From Flavobacteriaceae bacterium (GTDB lineage Bacteria; Bacteroidota; Bacteroidia; Flavobacteriales; Flavobacteriaceae): 64,000 nucleotides of DNA. This document shows, piece by piece, positions 35,498 to 44,415 of the stretch. The position numbers and the translations under genes were made by a program. The first letter of the stretch is position 1. Each line of letters begins with the position of its first letter. The stretch lies in NCBI GenBank assembly GCA_017852395.1, contig JAFMLE010000002.1, forward strand, positions 39,424 to 103,423. The letters are read 5' to 3'. The notes under the pieces are model-generated. The model was not told the origin of the DNA and searched no databases. It saw only the letters and a program-made list of their open reading frames with translations.

Positions 35498-37993
35498 ATG
35501 AACGAAGGAGAAAAGCTTATTCCAATCAATATTGAAGATGAAATGAAATCGGCCTACATCGACTATTCGATGTCGGTCATTGTGTCACGTGCCCTGCCAG
35601 ACGTTCGCGACGGTTTTAAGCCGGTCCACCGTCGGGTGTTGTATGGGATGCATGAGTTGGGAATTCGCTCCAATACGTCGTACAAAAAATCGGCTAGAAT
35701 TGTAGGAGAAGTATTGGGAAAATACCACCCTCACGGTGATAGCTCTGTCTATGACACCATGGTACGTATGGCCCAAGATTGGAGCCTTCGTTATTTGTTG
35801 GTAGACGGCCAAGGAAACTTTGGTTCTGTAGATGGTGATAGCCCAGCAGCGATGCGTTATACCGAGGCGCGGATGCAAAAATTATCTGAAGAGATGTTGG
35901 CGGATATCGAGAAAGACACCGTCGATCATCAGCTAAATTTTGATGACACCCTCAAAGAACCTGTCGTTCTGCCTACGCGCGTCCCCAATCTTTTAGTAAA
36001 CGGTGCCTCTGGAATTGCTGTGGGTATGGCGACCAACATGCCTCCCCACAATTTGTCTGAAGTAATCAATGGAACCATTGCCTATATTGACAATACGGAT
36101 ATCGAAATTGATGCGCTGATAAAACATGTCAAAGCACCCGATTTTCCGACTGGAGGAACCATTTATGGCTACGAAGGAGTGCAAGAGGCATTTCATACTG
36201 GTAGAGGAAAAATTGTTCTTAGAGGAAAGGCCATAATTGAAGAAGTAGGAGGTAGAGAATGTATTGTTGTGACCGAAATTCCCTATCAGGTCAACAAAGC
36301 CGAAATGATCCGAAAGACTGCCGAACTGGTCAACGAAAAGAAGATTGAAGGCATCAGCACCATTCGTGATGAATCGGACCGAAAAGGAATGCGTGTAGTC
36401 TATGTTTTGAAGCGTGATGCAATACCAAATATAGTACTCAATAAACTCTATAAATATACCGCCCTTCAATCCTCTTTTAGTGTAAATAACATTGCACTAG
36501 TCAATGGACGTCCACAATTGCTCAACCTCAAGGACATGATCCATCATTTTGTGGAGCATCGACATGAAGTGGTCGTTCGACGTACCCGTTTTGAACTCAA
36601 AAAAGCCGAAGAGCGCGCACACATTTTAGAGGGTTTGATCATTGCATCAGACAATATTGATAAAGTCATTGCTCTCATACGCGCTTCTTCTAGCCCTGAT
36701 GAGGCTAAAGACAAATTGATCGAAGCCTTTAAGTTGTCTGAGCTTCAAGCGAAGGCCATCGTAGAAATGCGTTTGCGTCAACTTACCGGTCTTGAACAAG
36801 ACAAGCTACGAACCGAATTTGATGAACTGACGATCACCATTGCTGACCTCAAAGATATTTTGGAAAAGAAAGAACGTCGTATGGACATCATCAAATCCGA
36901 ATTGGAAGAAGTAAAAGCCAAATATGGGGATGAGCGACGATCGATTATCGACTTTGCTGGTGGCAATTTTAGTATCGAGGACATGATACCAGATGAAAAG
37001 GTTGTAATCACTATTTCGCATGCGGGATACATTAAACGCACACCGCTCTCTGAATACAAAACTCAGAATCGGGGAGGGGTTGGTCAAAAAGCCTCCACAA
37101 CACGAAATGAAGATTTCTTAGAGCATATATTTGTGGGTACCAACCACCAGTACATGCTTTTCTTTACCCAAAAAGGAAAATGTTTTTGGCAGCGAGTTTT
37201 TGAAATTCCAGAAGGTTCCAAAACCGCCAAAGGTCGTGCCATTCAGAATCTTATCAACATAGAACAAGACGACAAGGTCAAGGCATTTATCTGTACACAA
37301 GATCTCAGAGACGAAGCCTATATCAACAACCACTATGTCATTATGGTTACTAAACAAGGACAGGTCAAAAAGACTGCCCTCGAACAGTATTCGCGTCCAC
37401 GATCAAATGGAATCAATGCCATTACCGTTCGTGACAATGACGAATTGCTCGAAGCCAAATTGACCAATGGCAGCAGTCAAATATTATTGGCTGTTAAATC
37501 GGGTAAAGCCATACGCTTTGAAGAAAGTAAAACCCGCCCAATGGGCCGTGGTGCTTCTGGAGTACGTGGTATTACACTCGATGGTCCAAACGACGAAGTA
37601 GTGGGCATGGTATCGGTCAACGATATGGATACAAATATCTTGGTGGTTTCAGAAAATGGTTTTGGTAAACGCTCTAGCCTTGAGGATTACCGAATCACCA
37701 ATCGAGGGGGCAAAGGAGTCAAAACCATATCAATCACCCCCAAAACCGGTCAATTGGTTGCCATCAAAAATGTAACAGACAGTGATGATCTGATGATTAT
37801 AAAAAAATCGGGCGTCGCCATCCGACTTGCTATTAGTGAGTTACGTGTCATGGGAAGAGCAACGCAAGGCGTTAAACTCATCAATCTCAAAGACGACGAT
37901 TCTATTGCTGCTGTTGCCAAAGTAGTAAAAGATGATGAAGAAATTGATGACGTAAATGATCTTGATGTAGAAAATGGCACTGTTATTGAATAA
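35498..37993 (+). CDS. gyrA: DNA gyrase subunit A
   Basis: An 831-residue type II topoisomerase subunit that cuts and rejoins DNA during negative supercoiling. The catalytic Tyr is Tyr121 in [10 protein letters not shown]. The quinolone-determining region reads HGDSSVYD, with Ser82 and Asp86 at the positions of E. coli Ser83 and Asp87, that is, the susceptible state. The C-terminal beta-pinwheel contains the GyrA-box-like TNRGGKGVK. The track opens at GTG 35492; ATG at 35498 is preferred. A weak promoter (TTG at 35446, TAGCTTTT at 35466) may precede it. Confidence 0.98.
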   Translation: MNEGEKLIPINIEDEMKSAYIDYSMSVIVSRALPDVRDGFKPVHRRVLYGMHELGIRSNTSYKKSARIVGEVLGKYHPHGDSSVYDTMVRMAQDWSLRYLLVDGQGNFGSVDGDSPAAMRYTEARMQKLSEEMLADIEKDTVDHQLNFDDTLKEPVVLPTRVPNLLVNGASGIAVGMATNMPPHNLSEVINGTIAYIDNTDIEIDALIKHVKAPDFPTGGTIYGYEGVQEAFHTGRGKIVLRGKAIIEEVGGRECIVVTEIPYQVNKAEMIRKTAELVNEKKIEGISTIRDESDRKGMRVVYVLKRDAIPNIVLNKLYKYTALQSSFSVNNIALVNGRPQLLNLKDMIHHFVEHRHEVVVRRTRFELKKAEERAHILEGLIIASDNIDKVIALIRASSSPDEAKDKLIEAFKLSELQAKAIVEMRLRQLTGLEQDKLRTEFDELTITIADLKDILEKKERRMDIIKSELEEVKAKYGDERRSIIDFAGGNFSIEDMIPDEKVVITISHAGYIKRTPLSEYKTQNRGGVGQKASTTRNEDFLEHIFVGTNHQYMLFFTQKGKCFWQRVFEIPEGSKTAKGRAIQNLINIEQDDKVKAFICTQDLRDEAYINNHYVIMVTKQGQVKKTALEQYSRPRSNGINAITVRDNDELLEAKLTNGSSQILLAVKSGKAIRFEESKTRPMGRGASGVRGITLDGPNDEVVGMVSVNDMDTNILVVSENGFGKRSSLEDYRITNRGGKGVKTISITPKTGQLVAIKNVTDSDDLMIIKKSGVAIRLAISELRVMGRATQGVKLINLKDDDSIAAVAKVVKDDEEIDDVNDLDVENGTVIE

Positions 37994-38015
37994 TTAAAAA
38001 CAAATAAATATAAAC

Positions 38016-39248
38016 ATGAAACTCAAACTAACCCTGCTATTGTCCCTAACTTTAGCATTTGCTTTTGGACAAAAAAAAGAACTTAAAAAAGCAGAAAAAC
38101 TATTTGCAACTGGCAATATTGCTGAAGCTGCTCAAACCCTTGATGAAAATCAAGCCCTTTTGGAAGGCGCTGAAGAAAAAATAGCCAACGCATATATTTT
38201 TCTACGTGGCCGAATCGCTGAGCAAAATGGCGAATTTGAAAAAGCCCTAGGCTACTACACCCAGCTTAAAGATGACGTTAGATTGCAAGCCGAAGTTCAG
38301 ACCCAAGTTGGAACGCTATCCTCAGCGTTAATTACAAGTGCAATCGAAGACAATGAAGCAAAAGATTTTGTAGGTTCTGCGAGCAAGCTGTATCTGGCAT
38401 ATACCATAGATCCTGAAGCCAATCAAGATTATCTCTATTTTGCAGCTTCCAATAGTGTCAATGGCAGTGCCTATGACGATGCTTTGAAATACTATAATCT
38501 TCTTAAAGAAATTAATTACACAGGTATTACAAAGAAATATTTTGTTACAGAGGTAGCATCAAACCAAGAGATGGAAGTTTCTGAAACAGAATTCAATATT
38601 TTTCAAAAATCTAAAGATTATACCAATCCAAGAGAAGAAGAAACGGAGTCAAAATACCCTGAAATTGTTAAAAACATTGCTTTAATCTATGCTCAAAAAG
38701 GAGAACGCGATATGGCAATCGCCGCTGTACAAGAAGCACGTAAATCCAATCCAGATGATTTAAATCTTATTTTGACAGAAGCCAACCTGTATATAGAGCT
38801 GGATGATAAAGAACGATTTAAATCGCTTATCAATGAGGCCATTGCACAAGATCCAAACAATGCCAATCTATACTTTAACCTTGGTGTTGTAAATGCTGAT
38901 TTGGGAGACAAACAAGCGGCTCGTGGATATTATGAAAAAGCCATAGAAGTAGATCCAAGCATCGAAGCTCCTTACCTCAATTTGGTGGCGTTGATTTTAG
39001 AAGGAGAGGCGGCTATTGTTGAGGAAATGAACAGTTTAGGTACATCACGTAAAGACAATTTGCGCTATGAGGAGCTCAAAAAGATTCGTGAAGGGCTCTA
39101 CAAAGAATGTATTCCAATACTTAAAGGATTGATTTCTATTTCAAAAGACAACGAAGAAGCCATCAAAACCCTGATGAATATCTATGGTACACTTGGCGAA
39201 AACCAAGGGTTTATGGAAATGAAAAAATTACTAGAAGGGATCGAATAA
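38016..39248 (+). CDS. exported tetratricopeptide-repeat protein
   Basis: A 410-residue protein with a signal peptide (about residues 1-19, ending AFAFGQ). TPR-like helical repeats cover the body: KAEKLFATGNIAEAAQTLDEN, GEFEKALGYYTQL, AYDDALKYYNLLKEI, KGERDMAIAAVQEARKSNPDD, LYFNLGVVNADLGDKQAARGYYEKAIEVDPS. TPRs mediate protein contacts; the partner is unknown. It starts 22 bases after gyrA and probably shares its transcript; a bidirectional terminator follows. Confidence 0.88.
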   Translation: MKLKLTLLLSLTLAFAFGQKKELKKAEKLFATGNIAEAAQTLDENQALLEGAEEKIANAYIFLRGRIAEQNGEFEKALGYYTQLKDDVRLQAEVQTQVGTLSSALITSAIEDNEAKDFVGSASKLYLAYTIDPEANQDYLYFAASNSVNGSAYDDALKYYNLLKEINYTGITKKYFVTEVASNQEMEVSETEFNIFQKSKDYTNPREEETESKYPEIVKNIALIYAQKGERDMAIAAVQEARKSNPDDLNLILTEANLYIELDDKERFKSLINEAIAQDPNNANLYFNLGVVNADLGDKQAARGYYEKAIEVDPSIEAPYLNLVALILEGEAAIVEEMNSLGTSRKDNLRYEELKKIREGLYKECIPILKGLISISKDNEEAIKTLMNIYGTLGENQGFMEMKKLLEGIE

Positions 39249-39276
39249 TCGAATAACTTCTTTATGCACACTAACA

Positions 39277-39304
39277 AAAGGCCGTCTTGTACGGTCTTTT
39301 TTTA
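39277..39304. terminator. bidirectional terminator between TPR gene and NlpC/P60 gene
   Basis: AAAAGGCCGT and ACGGTCTTTTTTT pair around CTTGT (with one wobble), with A and T tracts on both sides. It can therefore stop transcription from both convergent genes. Confidence 0.78.
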
Positions 39305-40054
39305 GCCCCAAACTTTTTTGATAATACGCAGCTGGTGTGAGTGCGTTTGGGTTTCCGAATTAAAAATCCCGGTTTGGTCAATTCGGTCGATACGCACTTT
39401 GCCATGCGCATGGATGATGTGGTGATTTTCCAAAAGCATACCAACATGCACGATTTTACCTTCTCTATCATCAAAAAAGGCCAAATCTCCAGGTTCGCTT
39501 TCTTCGATAAAACTGAGTGTTTGTCCCTGCTCGGCCTGTTGATAGGCATCGCGTTTTAGTGCCTGGCCGTTGATCTTATAGACCATCTGTACAAAGCCAG
39601 AGCAATCGATTCCGAAGGGGCTTTTGCCTCCCCATAAATAGGGTGCATTTAGATACAAAAAAGCCGTTTGAATAAGATCGGATTTTTTAGGATTATTTTT
39701 AGATCGTATGCCATCAAAATGATTGCCCAATAACGCATTGGCTTTTAGATTGCTTCCCAACAATATAGGAAAAAGCACCTGTTGTGGGGTTGTGACATAA
39801 TCGATCAGATGACCAGAAAACACATCGCGTTTTTTTTGATATTGCTCATAAGTGTCTTTTTGAATTTCAAAAAACTGTGTTCTAGGAATCCACCCTTCAT
39901 ATTGGTCAAAGGTTACGCGAATTTTAATCCATTTTTTTTGCTGATCCAATACCTTATAACAATCTCCATAAAGCAGCTGTGAAGTCATTTCACTTGCATG
40001 GCTGTTTTCCTTTCGAAGGGGAATAACTCCCAATTGACAAATGCCGTATTCCAA
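39302..40054 (-). CDS. C40 family peptidase (NlpC/P60) with SH3-like domain
   Basis: A 250-residue cell-wall-type cysteine peptidase. The N-terminal half (about residues 1-75) is an SH3-like domain (GDCYKVLDQQKKWIKIRVTFDQYEGWI). The C-terminal NlpC/P60 domain has PYLWGGKSPFGIDCSGFVQMVY (catalytic Cys) and GDLAFFDDREGKIVHVGMLL (catalytic His), then HIIHAHGKVRID. It should cleave gamma-D-Glu-diamino acid bonds in peptidoglycan peptides. No signal peptide is seen, so it may act on recycled muropeptides. The start is TTG, and a -7 element TAGTTTTG lies at 40081-40088 on this strand. Confidence 0.9.
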   Translation of the reverse strand: MEYGICQLGVIPLRKENSHASEMTSQLLYGDCYKVLDQQKKWIKIRVTFDQYEGWIPRTQFFEIQKDTYEQYQKKRDVFSGHLIDYVTTPQQVLFPILLGSNLKANALLGNHFDGIRSKNNPKKSDLIQTAFLYLNAPYLWGGKSPFGIDCSGFVQMVYKINGQALKRDAYQQAEQGQTLSFIEESEPGDLAFFDDREGKIVHVGMLLENHHIIHAHGKVRIDRIDQTGIFNSETQTHSHQLRIIKKVWG

Positions 40055-40080
40055 AAGTGACGATCGATTTTAGTATCAAA

Positions 40081-40088
40081 CAAAACTA
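40081..40088 (-). promoter_or_regulatory. -7 element for the NlpC/P60 gene
   Basis: TAGTTTTG on the minus strand fits TAnnTTTG and lies 26 bases before the TTG start at 40054. The -33 region has no clear TTG. Confidence 0.38.
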
Positions 40089-40115
40089 CGGATTTTGTCA
40101 CCATCATACAATCTT

Positions 40116-40149
40116 TTGAAGGTTACAGTAAAGAGATTTAGTACATTTG
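40116..40149 (+). promoter_or_regulatory. promoter of the 7TM-HD gene
   Basis: TTG at 40116-40118 and TACATTTG at 40142-40149 are 23 bases apart, at the long end of the Bacteroidota spacing. Transcription would start near 40155, shortly before the TTG start codon. Confidence 0.42.
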
Positions 40150-40165
40150 AAAAAATGGATTTGTT

Positions 40166-42211
40166 TTGAGGACCTATTGGCAGCAAATTATTTATCGAAA
40201 AAACTTTTTATACAAAATTGGACTGTTTCTCATCGCCAGCAGTTTTATTTTGTACATCTTACCTAAGAATGCCACCTTTCAATTTGAGTATCAAAAGGGT
40301 TTGGTTTGGCAGCATGATAATTTTTATGCCCCTTTTGATTTCCCAATTTTAAAAACCGAGGAGCGCTTGACGGCTGAGCGTGAAGCAATTCGCAAAAATG
40401 CGGAAACCTATCTAAGAGCAAATACAAAGATTCTGCCAGTTGTAGCCACCAATTTTGAGCGGCTTTTTGACACGTATTTTTCAGAGCCATCGGAGGGCCA
40501 ACAGCGCGAAGTTTTACGAACTTATGGGTTGGATCTGATTGCAAAATTGTATAGTAATGGCGTACTGCCGTTGAACCTCAATTTTGACGAACCCGCCAAC
40601 CTACGATTGATCGAAGGAAATACTGAACGTGGGGTTGGTGTCAATGATTTTATTCGTATTCAAGAATTGTATGACTATTTGCAAAACCATTTGGACCCAC
40701 TCTATAAATCGTACTTAGATGCCTTTTATGGCTTGTTTTTTGAAATCGTAGAACCCAACATCTTATTGGACACACAATTTACCAACAACGCATTGCAAGC
40801 TGCATTGAGTGCAGTGGTTCCCACACGTGGAATGGTCTCTAAAGGCAGTCTCATTATTGCTAAAAATACACTGATTGACAACGAGAAATTTGTTGTACTA
40901 ACTTCTCTTGAAAGTGAGTATAAATTGCGCGGCGATACCCAAAAAAATAGAATTCAACGCTATGTTGGTTTTGGTGTTTTGGTGGGGTTGAGTTTGTTGT
41001 TTCTTTTTCGGTTTCTTTACATCTACCGTCCCCGCATTTATCACAACAATAAGGAAGTCACTTTTATCGTGTTCAATTTGGTTTTGGTTCTTTTATTGAC
41101 CATAAGTACCGTAAATTATAACGCTGGTTTGGTGTATGCAGTGCCAATTTGTATTCTTCCACTGATCCTAAAAGCTTTTTTTGACCCCCGTTTGGGGTTG
41201 CTAACACACGTCATAACAATTTTGCTATTGGGGTTTGTGGTTCCCAATGCTTTCGAATTTGTTTTTATACAATTCAATGCTGGGATCATTACGTTGCAGG
41301 GCAATACCAAACTCCATCAACGTGCCAGTCTTTTTGTTTCTGTAGGTCAGATTGTCTTGGTTTATTTGTTGAGTTATTTGGCCTTTTCGAGTATTCATGA
41401 GTTGGCACTTTCGGAGATTGATTTTGCGCTTATCGGCCTTTTTGTTCTCAATGGATTGATCACCCTTTTTGTACAACCACTGATCTATCTCTATGAGAAG
41501 ATTTTTGTACTCACATCAGATGTTTCGCTTTTAGAATTATCAGATACCAATTCACCATTATTAAAAAAATTATCCGACCAAGCGCCGGGGACTTTTCATC
41601 ACGCGCTACAAGTGGCAAATCTTGCCGAAGCAGCTGCCAATAAAATAGACGCCAACAGCCTGTTGGTTCGTGTAGGCGCATTGTACCATGATATTGGAAA
41701 GCTGAAAAACCCTTCTTATTTTAGTGAAAATCAAAAGGGAACCACTTCGCCCCATGATGCATTGGCACCGGAGCAAAGCGCTGCAATTATTATTGATCAT
41801 GTAAAAGAGGGGGTTGTTTTGGCAAAAAAACACAAACTCCCCGATCGGATCATCGATTTTATAAAAACACACCACGGAACCTCTACCGTTTATTATTTTC
41901 TAAAACAAGCGGAAGAAAAAAGTCATCAATCCGTCGATGTATCCGCCTTTAGTTATCCGGGTCCTCGACCGTTTTCTAAAGAAACGGCAATTTTGATGAT
42001 GTCTGATGCGGTGGAGGCAGCCTCCAAAAGTTTGAAAGCACCGGATTTTGATCAAATCAGCAATTTTGTAAACCGCATTATTGATCGTCAAACAGACGAA
42101 GGGCAGTTTGATGTCTGTGACATTACCCTTAATGAAATTTCGCTAGTAAAAACTGTTTTGATAGACAAACTCATAAATATCTATCAACTGCGTGTAGAAT
42201 ACCCAAAATAG
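40166..42211 (+). CDS. 7TM-HD family phosphohydrolase (PgpH-like)
   Basis: A 681-residue membrane protein. An N-terminal helix (about residues 12-30) is followed by an extracytoplasmic 7TM-HD domain (about 40-265), about seven membrane helices (270-460) and a cytoplasmic HD domain (480-665) with HHAL, LYHDIGK (His508-Asp509), HHGTS and LMMSDAVEAAS. This layout matches Listeria PgpH, a cyclic-di-AMP phosphodiesterase; that activity is inferred from family. Start is TTG at 40166, since the nearby ATG frame closes at once. It stands alone, with its own promoter. Confidence 0.9.
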   Translation: MRTYWQQIIYRKNFLYKIGLFLIASSFILYILPKNATFQFEYQKGLVWQHDNFYAPFDFPILKTEERLTAEREAIRKNAETYLRANTKILPVVATNFERLFDTYFSEPSEGQQREVLRTYGLDLIAKLYSNGVLPLNLNFDEPANLRLIEGNTERGVGVNDFIRIQELYDYLQNHLDPLYKSYLDAFYGLFFEIVEPNILLDTQFTNNALQAALSAVVPTRGMVSKGSLIIAKNTLIDNEKFVVLTSLESEYKLRGDTQKNRIQRYVGFGVLVGLSLLFLFRFLYIYRPRIYHNNKEVTFIVFNLVLVLLLTISTVNYNAGLVYAVPICILPLILKAFFDPRLGLLTHVITILLLGFVVPNAFEFVFIQFNAGIITLQGNTKLHQRASLFVSVGQIVLVYLLSYLAFSSIHELALSEIDFALIGLFVLNGLITLFVQPLIYLYEKIFVLTSDVSLLELSDTNSPLLKKLSDQAPGTFHHALQVANLAEAAANKIDANSLLVRVGALYHDIGKLKNPSYFSENQKGTTSPHDALAPEQSAAIIIDHVKEGVVLAKKHKLPDRIIDFIKTHHGTSTVYYFLKQAEEKSHQSVDVSAFSYPGPRPFSKETAILMMSDAVEAASKSLKAPDFDQISNFVNRIIDRQTDEGQFDVCDITLNEISLVKTVLIDKLINIYQLRVEYPK

Positions 42212-42283
42212 CCATTATGTTATTTGACAAAAATATTGGTTAATAATTGAAGATGCATTATTTTTGGCCTTCCAATCTACCAC

Positions 42284-42367
42284 GGAGAGGTGCCAGAGTG
42301 GTAATGGAGCAGATTGCTAATCTGTCAACGTGTAAGCGTTGCCAGGGTTCGAATCCCTGTCTCTCCG
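42284..42367 (+). tRNA. tRNA-Ser (anticodon GCU)
   Basis: An 84-base class II tRNA. The acceptor stem GGAGAGG pairs with TCTCTCC, discriminator G. The anticodon stem-loop GCAGA-TTGCTAA-TCTGT places GCT at 42316-42318. A long variable arm (CAACGTGTAAGCGTTG) and a T arm CAGGGTTCGAATCCCTG follow. CCA is not encoded; the genomic 3' end reads GCA. It decodes AGC and AGU. Confidence 0.97.
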
Positions 42368-42370
42368 CAT

Positions 42371-42413
42371 AAAGCCCCGAAAGCCTTGGGTATTCGGGGT
42401 TTCTTTTTTTCGG
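42371..42413 (+). terminator. rho-independent terminator after tRNA-Ser
   Basis: AAGCCCCGA and TCGGGGTTT pair around an 18-base loop and are followed by CTTTTTTT. It lies right behind the tRNA. Confidence 0.78.
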
Positions 42414-42840
42414 GGAAATGTAAAAGGGAAAAACAGCTCATTCTTATTTAAAAAAACTTCTTGATGCAACCGCGAACGGCGAAAGGACCACTAAATGTTA
42501 AAGTCCCAGCGTTGCTTTTAGCCTTTGGCTTTTTTTAATACTTTAGATAAATAACAGCCCCCAAGTCTGTTCTACGACCATAAAAGCCAGTGGCTAACAA
42601 TGTATATGAAATCATAGCTCCCATTCGGTCGCTACGCTTCATATACTAACCGTTAGAAAACATTTGATAAAAAGCATAGTGATAAGCCGGCTTTTTTTGT
42701 CTAGCGCTTGTCTTAATGCAAAACCTTAATGAGGCGGTTTGGTACGACCAAAAAGTGAGCAGCTTATAAAATTGGCGGGTAGAATCAATTTCGCTTTTAT
42801 ACAGCGGGTACACCTAGAAATTTACATTAGCATCGTCCAA
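42414..42840. other. gene-poor gap with palindromic repeat remnant
   Basis: This is the longest stretch here without a gene. All frames are broken by frequent stops; the longest ATG-started frames I checked are about ten codons. It holds a weak GC hairpin followed by T (TAGCCTTTGGCTTTTTTT, near 42518), an attC-like imperfect palindrome (listed separately) and an 8-base direct repeat TACGACCA at 42573 and 42743. The segment near 42780-42830 resembles short intergenic repeats I recall from other Bacteroidota genomes. No RNA gene is recognised. Confidence 0.5.
42594..42656. repeat. attC-like imperfect palindrome
   Basis: CTAAC (42594-42598) pairs with GTTAG (42652-42656), and GTATATGAA (42602-42610) pairs with TTCATATAC (42638-42646). 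The two stems are separated by an unpaired 3/5-base bulge, and the loop is 27 bases with an inner TAGC/GCTA pair. The layout resembles integron attC sites (outer core boxes, inner arms, bulge), but the outer boxes miss the strict consensus at one position each and no integrase gene is present. Confidence 0.45.
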
Positions 42841-43458
42841 TCAGACTTTTTCCTTTAACACCGGAATGCTATAGTTTTTGATTACCGCCACGGTTCTAAT
42901 CACAATAATGATGGCACATGACAAAATGGTTTTTAAAACTAAACTAAAACCAATTGCCTCAAAACCTAAGTAGGCGACCGCCCCCGCTACACATGCTGTA
43001 GCATAGATCTCTTTTCTAAAAATCAGTGGAATTTCATCGCATAGGATGTCTCTGATCGCACCACCAAAAGTAGCCGTGATTACCCCAAAAATGATTAGAT
43101 AGAAACCATTTAAATCATACTTTTGGGCCACTTGTAGTCCGTGTATTGTAAAGAGGCTAATTCCTATGGTGTCAAACAGAAAAAGCATCTTGCGCAACCT
43201 ACTGAATCTATCTTTTAAGAAATACGCCAAAATGACCCCAATAATGACTAAATAAAGATTGATAGGGTCGTAAATCCACGCGACATCGGTATTGAGTAGA
43301 ACATCTCTAAGCGTACCACCACCCAACCCGGTTACAAAAGCGATTACAAAAGCGCCAAAATGATCAAGCTTTTTGTTTACCGCAGTTATAAAGCCACTTA
43401 TTGCAAATACTAGGGTGCCCAAGTTGCTTAACCAAAATATGATATTATTAAAATCCAT
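42841..43458 (-). CDS. trimeric intracellular cation (TRIC) channel family protein
   Basis: A 205-residue inner-membrane protein with about seven helices in two related halves, each with a glycine-rich motif: VTGLGGGTLRDVLL (about residues 40-53) and ITATFGGAIRDILCDEIP (about 127-144). This is the UPF0126/YicG/TRIC family. Prokaryotic TRIC proteins form trimeric potassium-permeable channels. It stands alone; no partner gene suggests a specific role. Confidence 0.9.
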   Translation of the reverse strand: MDFNNIIFWLSNLGTLVFAISGFITAVNKKLDHFGAFVIAFVTGLGGGTLRDVLLNTDVAWIYDPINLYLVIIGVILAYFLKDRFSRLRKMLFLFDTIGISLFTIHGLQVAQKYDLNGFYLIIFGVITATFGGAIRDILCDEIPLIFRKEIYATACVAGAVAYLGFEAIGFSLVLKTILSCAIIIVIRTVAVIKNYSIPVLKEKV

Positions 43459-43656
43459 ATCTAAATGTAAGCTTTATTAAATTAATTATAGATCCTAAAA
43501 ATTGCGTCTAAAACCCAATTAGATCCGTGATCTAGTGTCTTGGATAGCCATGATATTTTATTAGATTGATCATTTTGACATAATAAAATATCAATAAATG
43601 CTTTAAGCAAAAGCTATTGGGACATTCCTTTCATTATTTATACATACCTTCATCGA

Positions 43657-44412
43657 GTGAATATTTTTTACGAAAACTTGTTGTTGATCGCGGTAGGATT
43701 TTTTGCAGGCATTATCAATACACTTGCTGGAGGCGGATCACTGTTTACACTCCCGGCACTGATATTTTTAGGATTGCCCCCCAATGTGGCCAACGGCACC
43801 AACCGCATCATGATTGTGATTCAATCTTTTTTTGGTACGCTGGGCTATCGAACGAAAGGAGTAAATACCTTCCCTTTTAGCCTTTATTTAGGCATAGCAG
43901 CGTTGATAGGTGCTTTTATCGGAGCACAAATTGCGGTAGATATAGATGCTAAACTCTTTAAAAGGATTTTGGCAATCATTATGATTATAGTGGTTTCTAT
44001 TATTGTTCTAAATCCCAAATCAAATCCTTTGGATCGGGTAGAACGCCTAACGGGTAAGTATCTAATTTTTGCCATTATTGGTTTTTTTATCATCGGCATT
44101 TATGGAGGTTTTATTAACGCTGGAGTAGGTTTTGTGATCATGATCTTTTTAAACCAAGTCAATCGAATGTCATTGGTTAGAACCAATGCCACCAAAGTAG
44201 CTTTAGTAACCATCTATTCTTTGGGTGCGCTTGCACTTTTTGCGTACTACGGAAAGGTAGATTGGGCAAAAGGCCTATGGATGGCATTAGGCACAAGTTT
44301 TGGCGCATGGTGGACAAGTAGGTGGTCGGTCACCAAGGGAGATCGTATTATTAAGATAGCCATGGTCATTATGGTGACCGTTATGGCCATCAAACTATGG
44401 CTTTTTGACTAA
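43657..44412 (+). CDS. TSUP family (TauE/SafE-like) membrane transporter
   Basis: A 251-residue protein with about eight membrane helices in two repeats of the TauE/SafE fold: GFFAGIINTLAGGGSLFTLPAL in the first half and GIYGGFINAGVGFVIMIFL in the second. Family members export sulfite, sulfoacetate or other organic anions; the substrate here is unknown. The start is GTG at 43657. The gene ends three bases before the convergent ribB stop. Confidence 0.9.
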   Translation: MNIFYENLLLIAVGFFAGIINTLAGGGSLFTLPALIFLGLPPNVANGTNRIMIVIQSFFGTLGYRTKGVNTFPFSLYLGIAALIGAFIGAQIAVDIDAKLFKRILAIIMIIVVSIIVLNPKSNPLDRVERLTGKYLIFAIIGFFIIGIYGGFINAGVGFVIMIFLNQVNRMSLVRTNATKVALVTIYSLGALALFAYYGKVDWAKGLWMALGTSFGAWWTSRWSVTKGDRIIKIAMVIMVTVMAIKLWLFD

Positions 44413-44415
44413 TCG

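Noticed and set aside
35993-36469. 158-residue minus-strand ORF inside gyrA
   Set aside because: Antisense shadow of a highly conserved gene, with low-complexity composition and no motif.
43617-43880. 87-residue ORF at the start of the TSUP gene
   Set aside because: Out-of-frame shadow; the TSUP frame has the membrane and glycine motifs.
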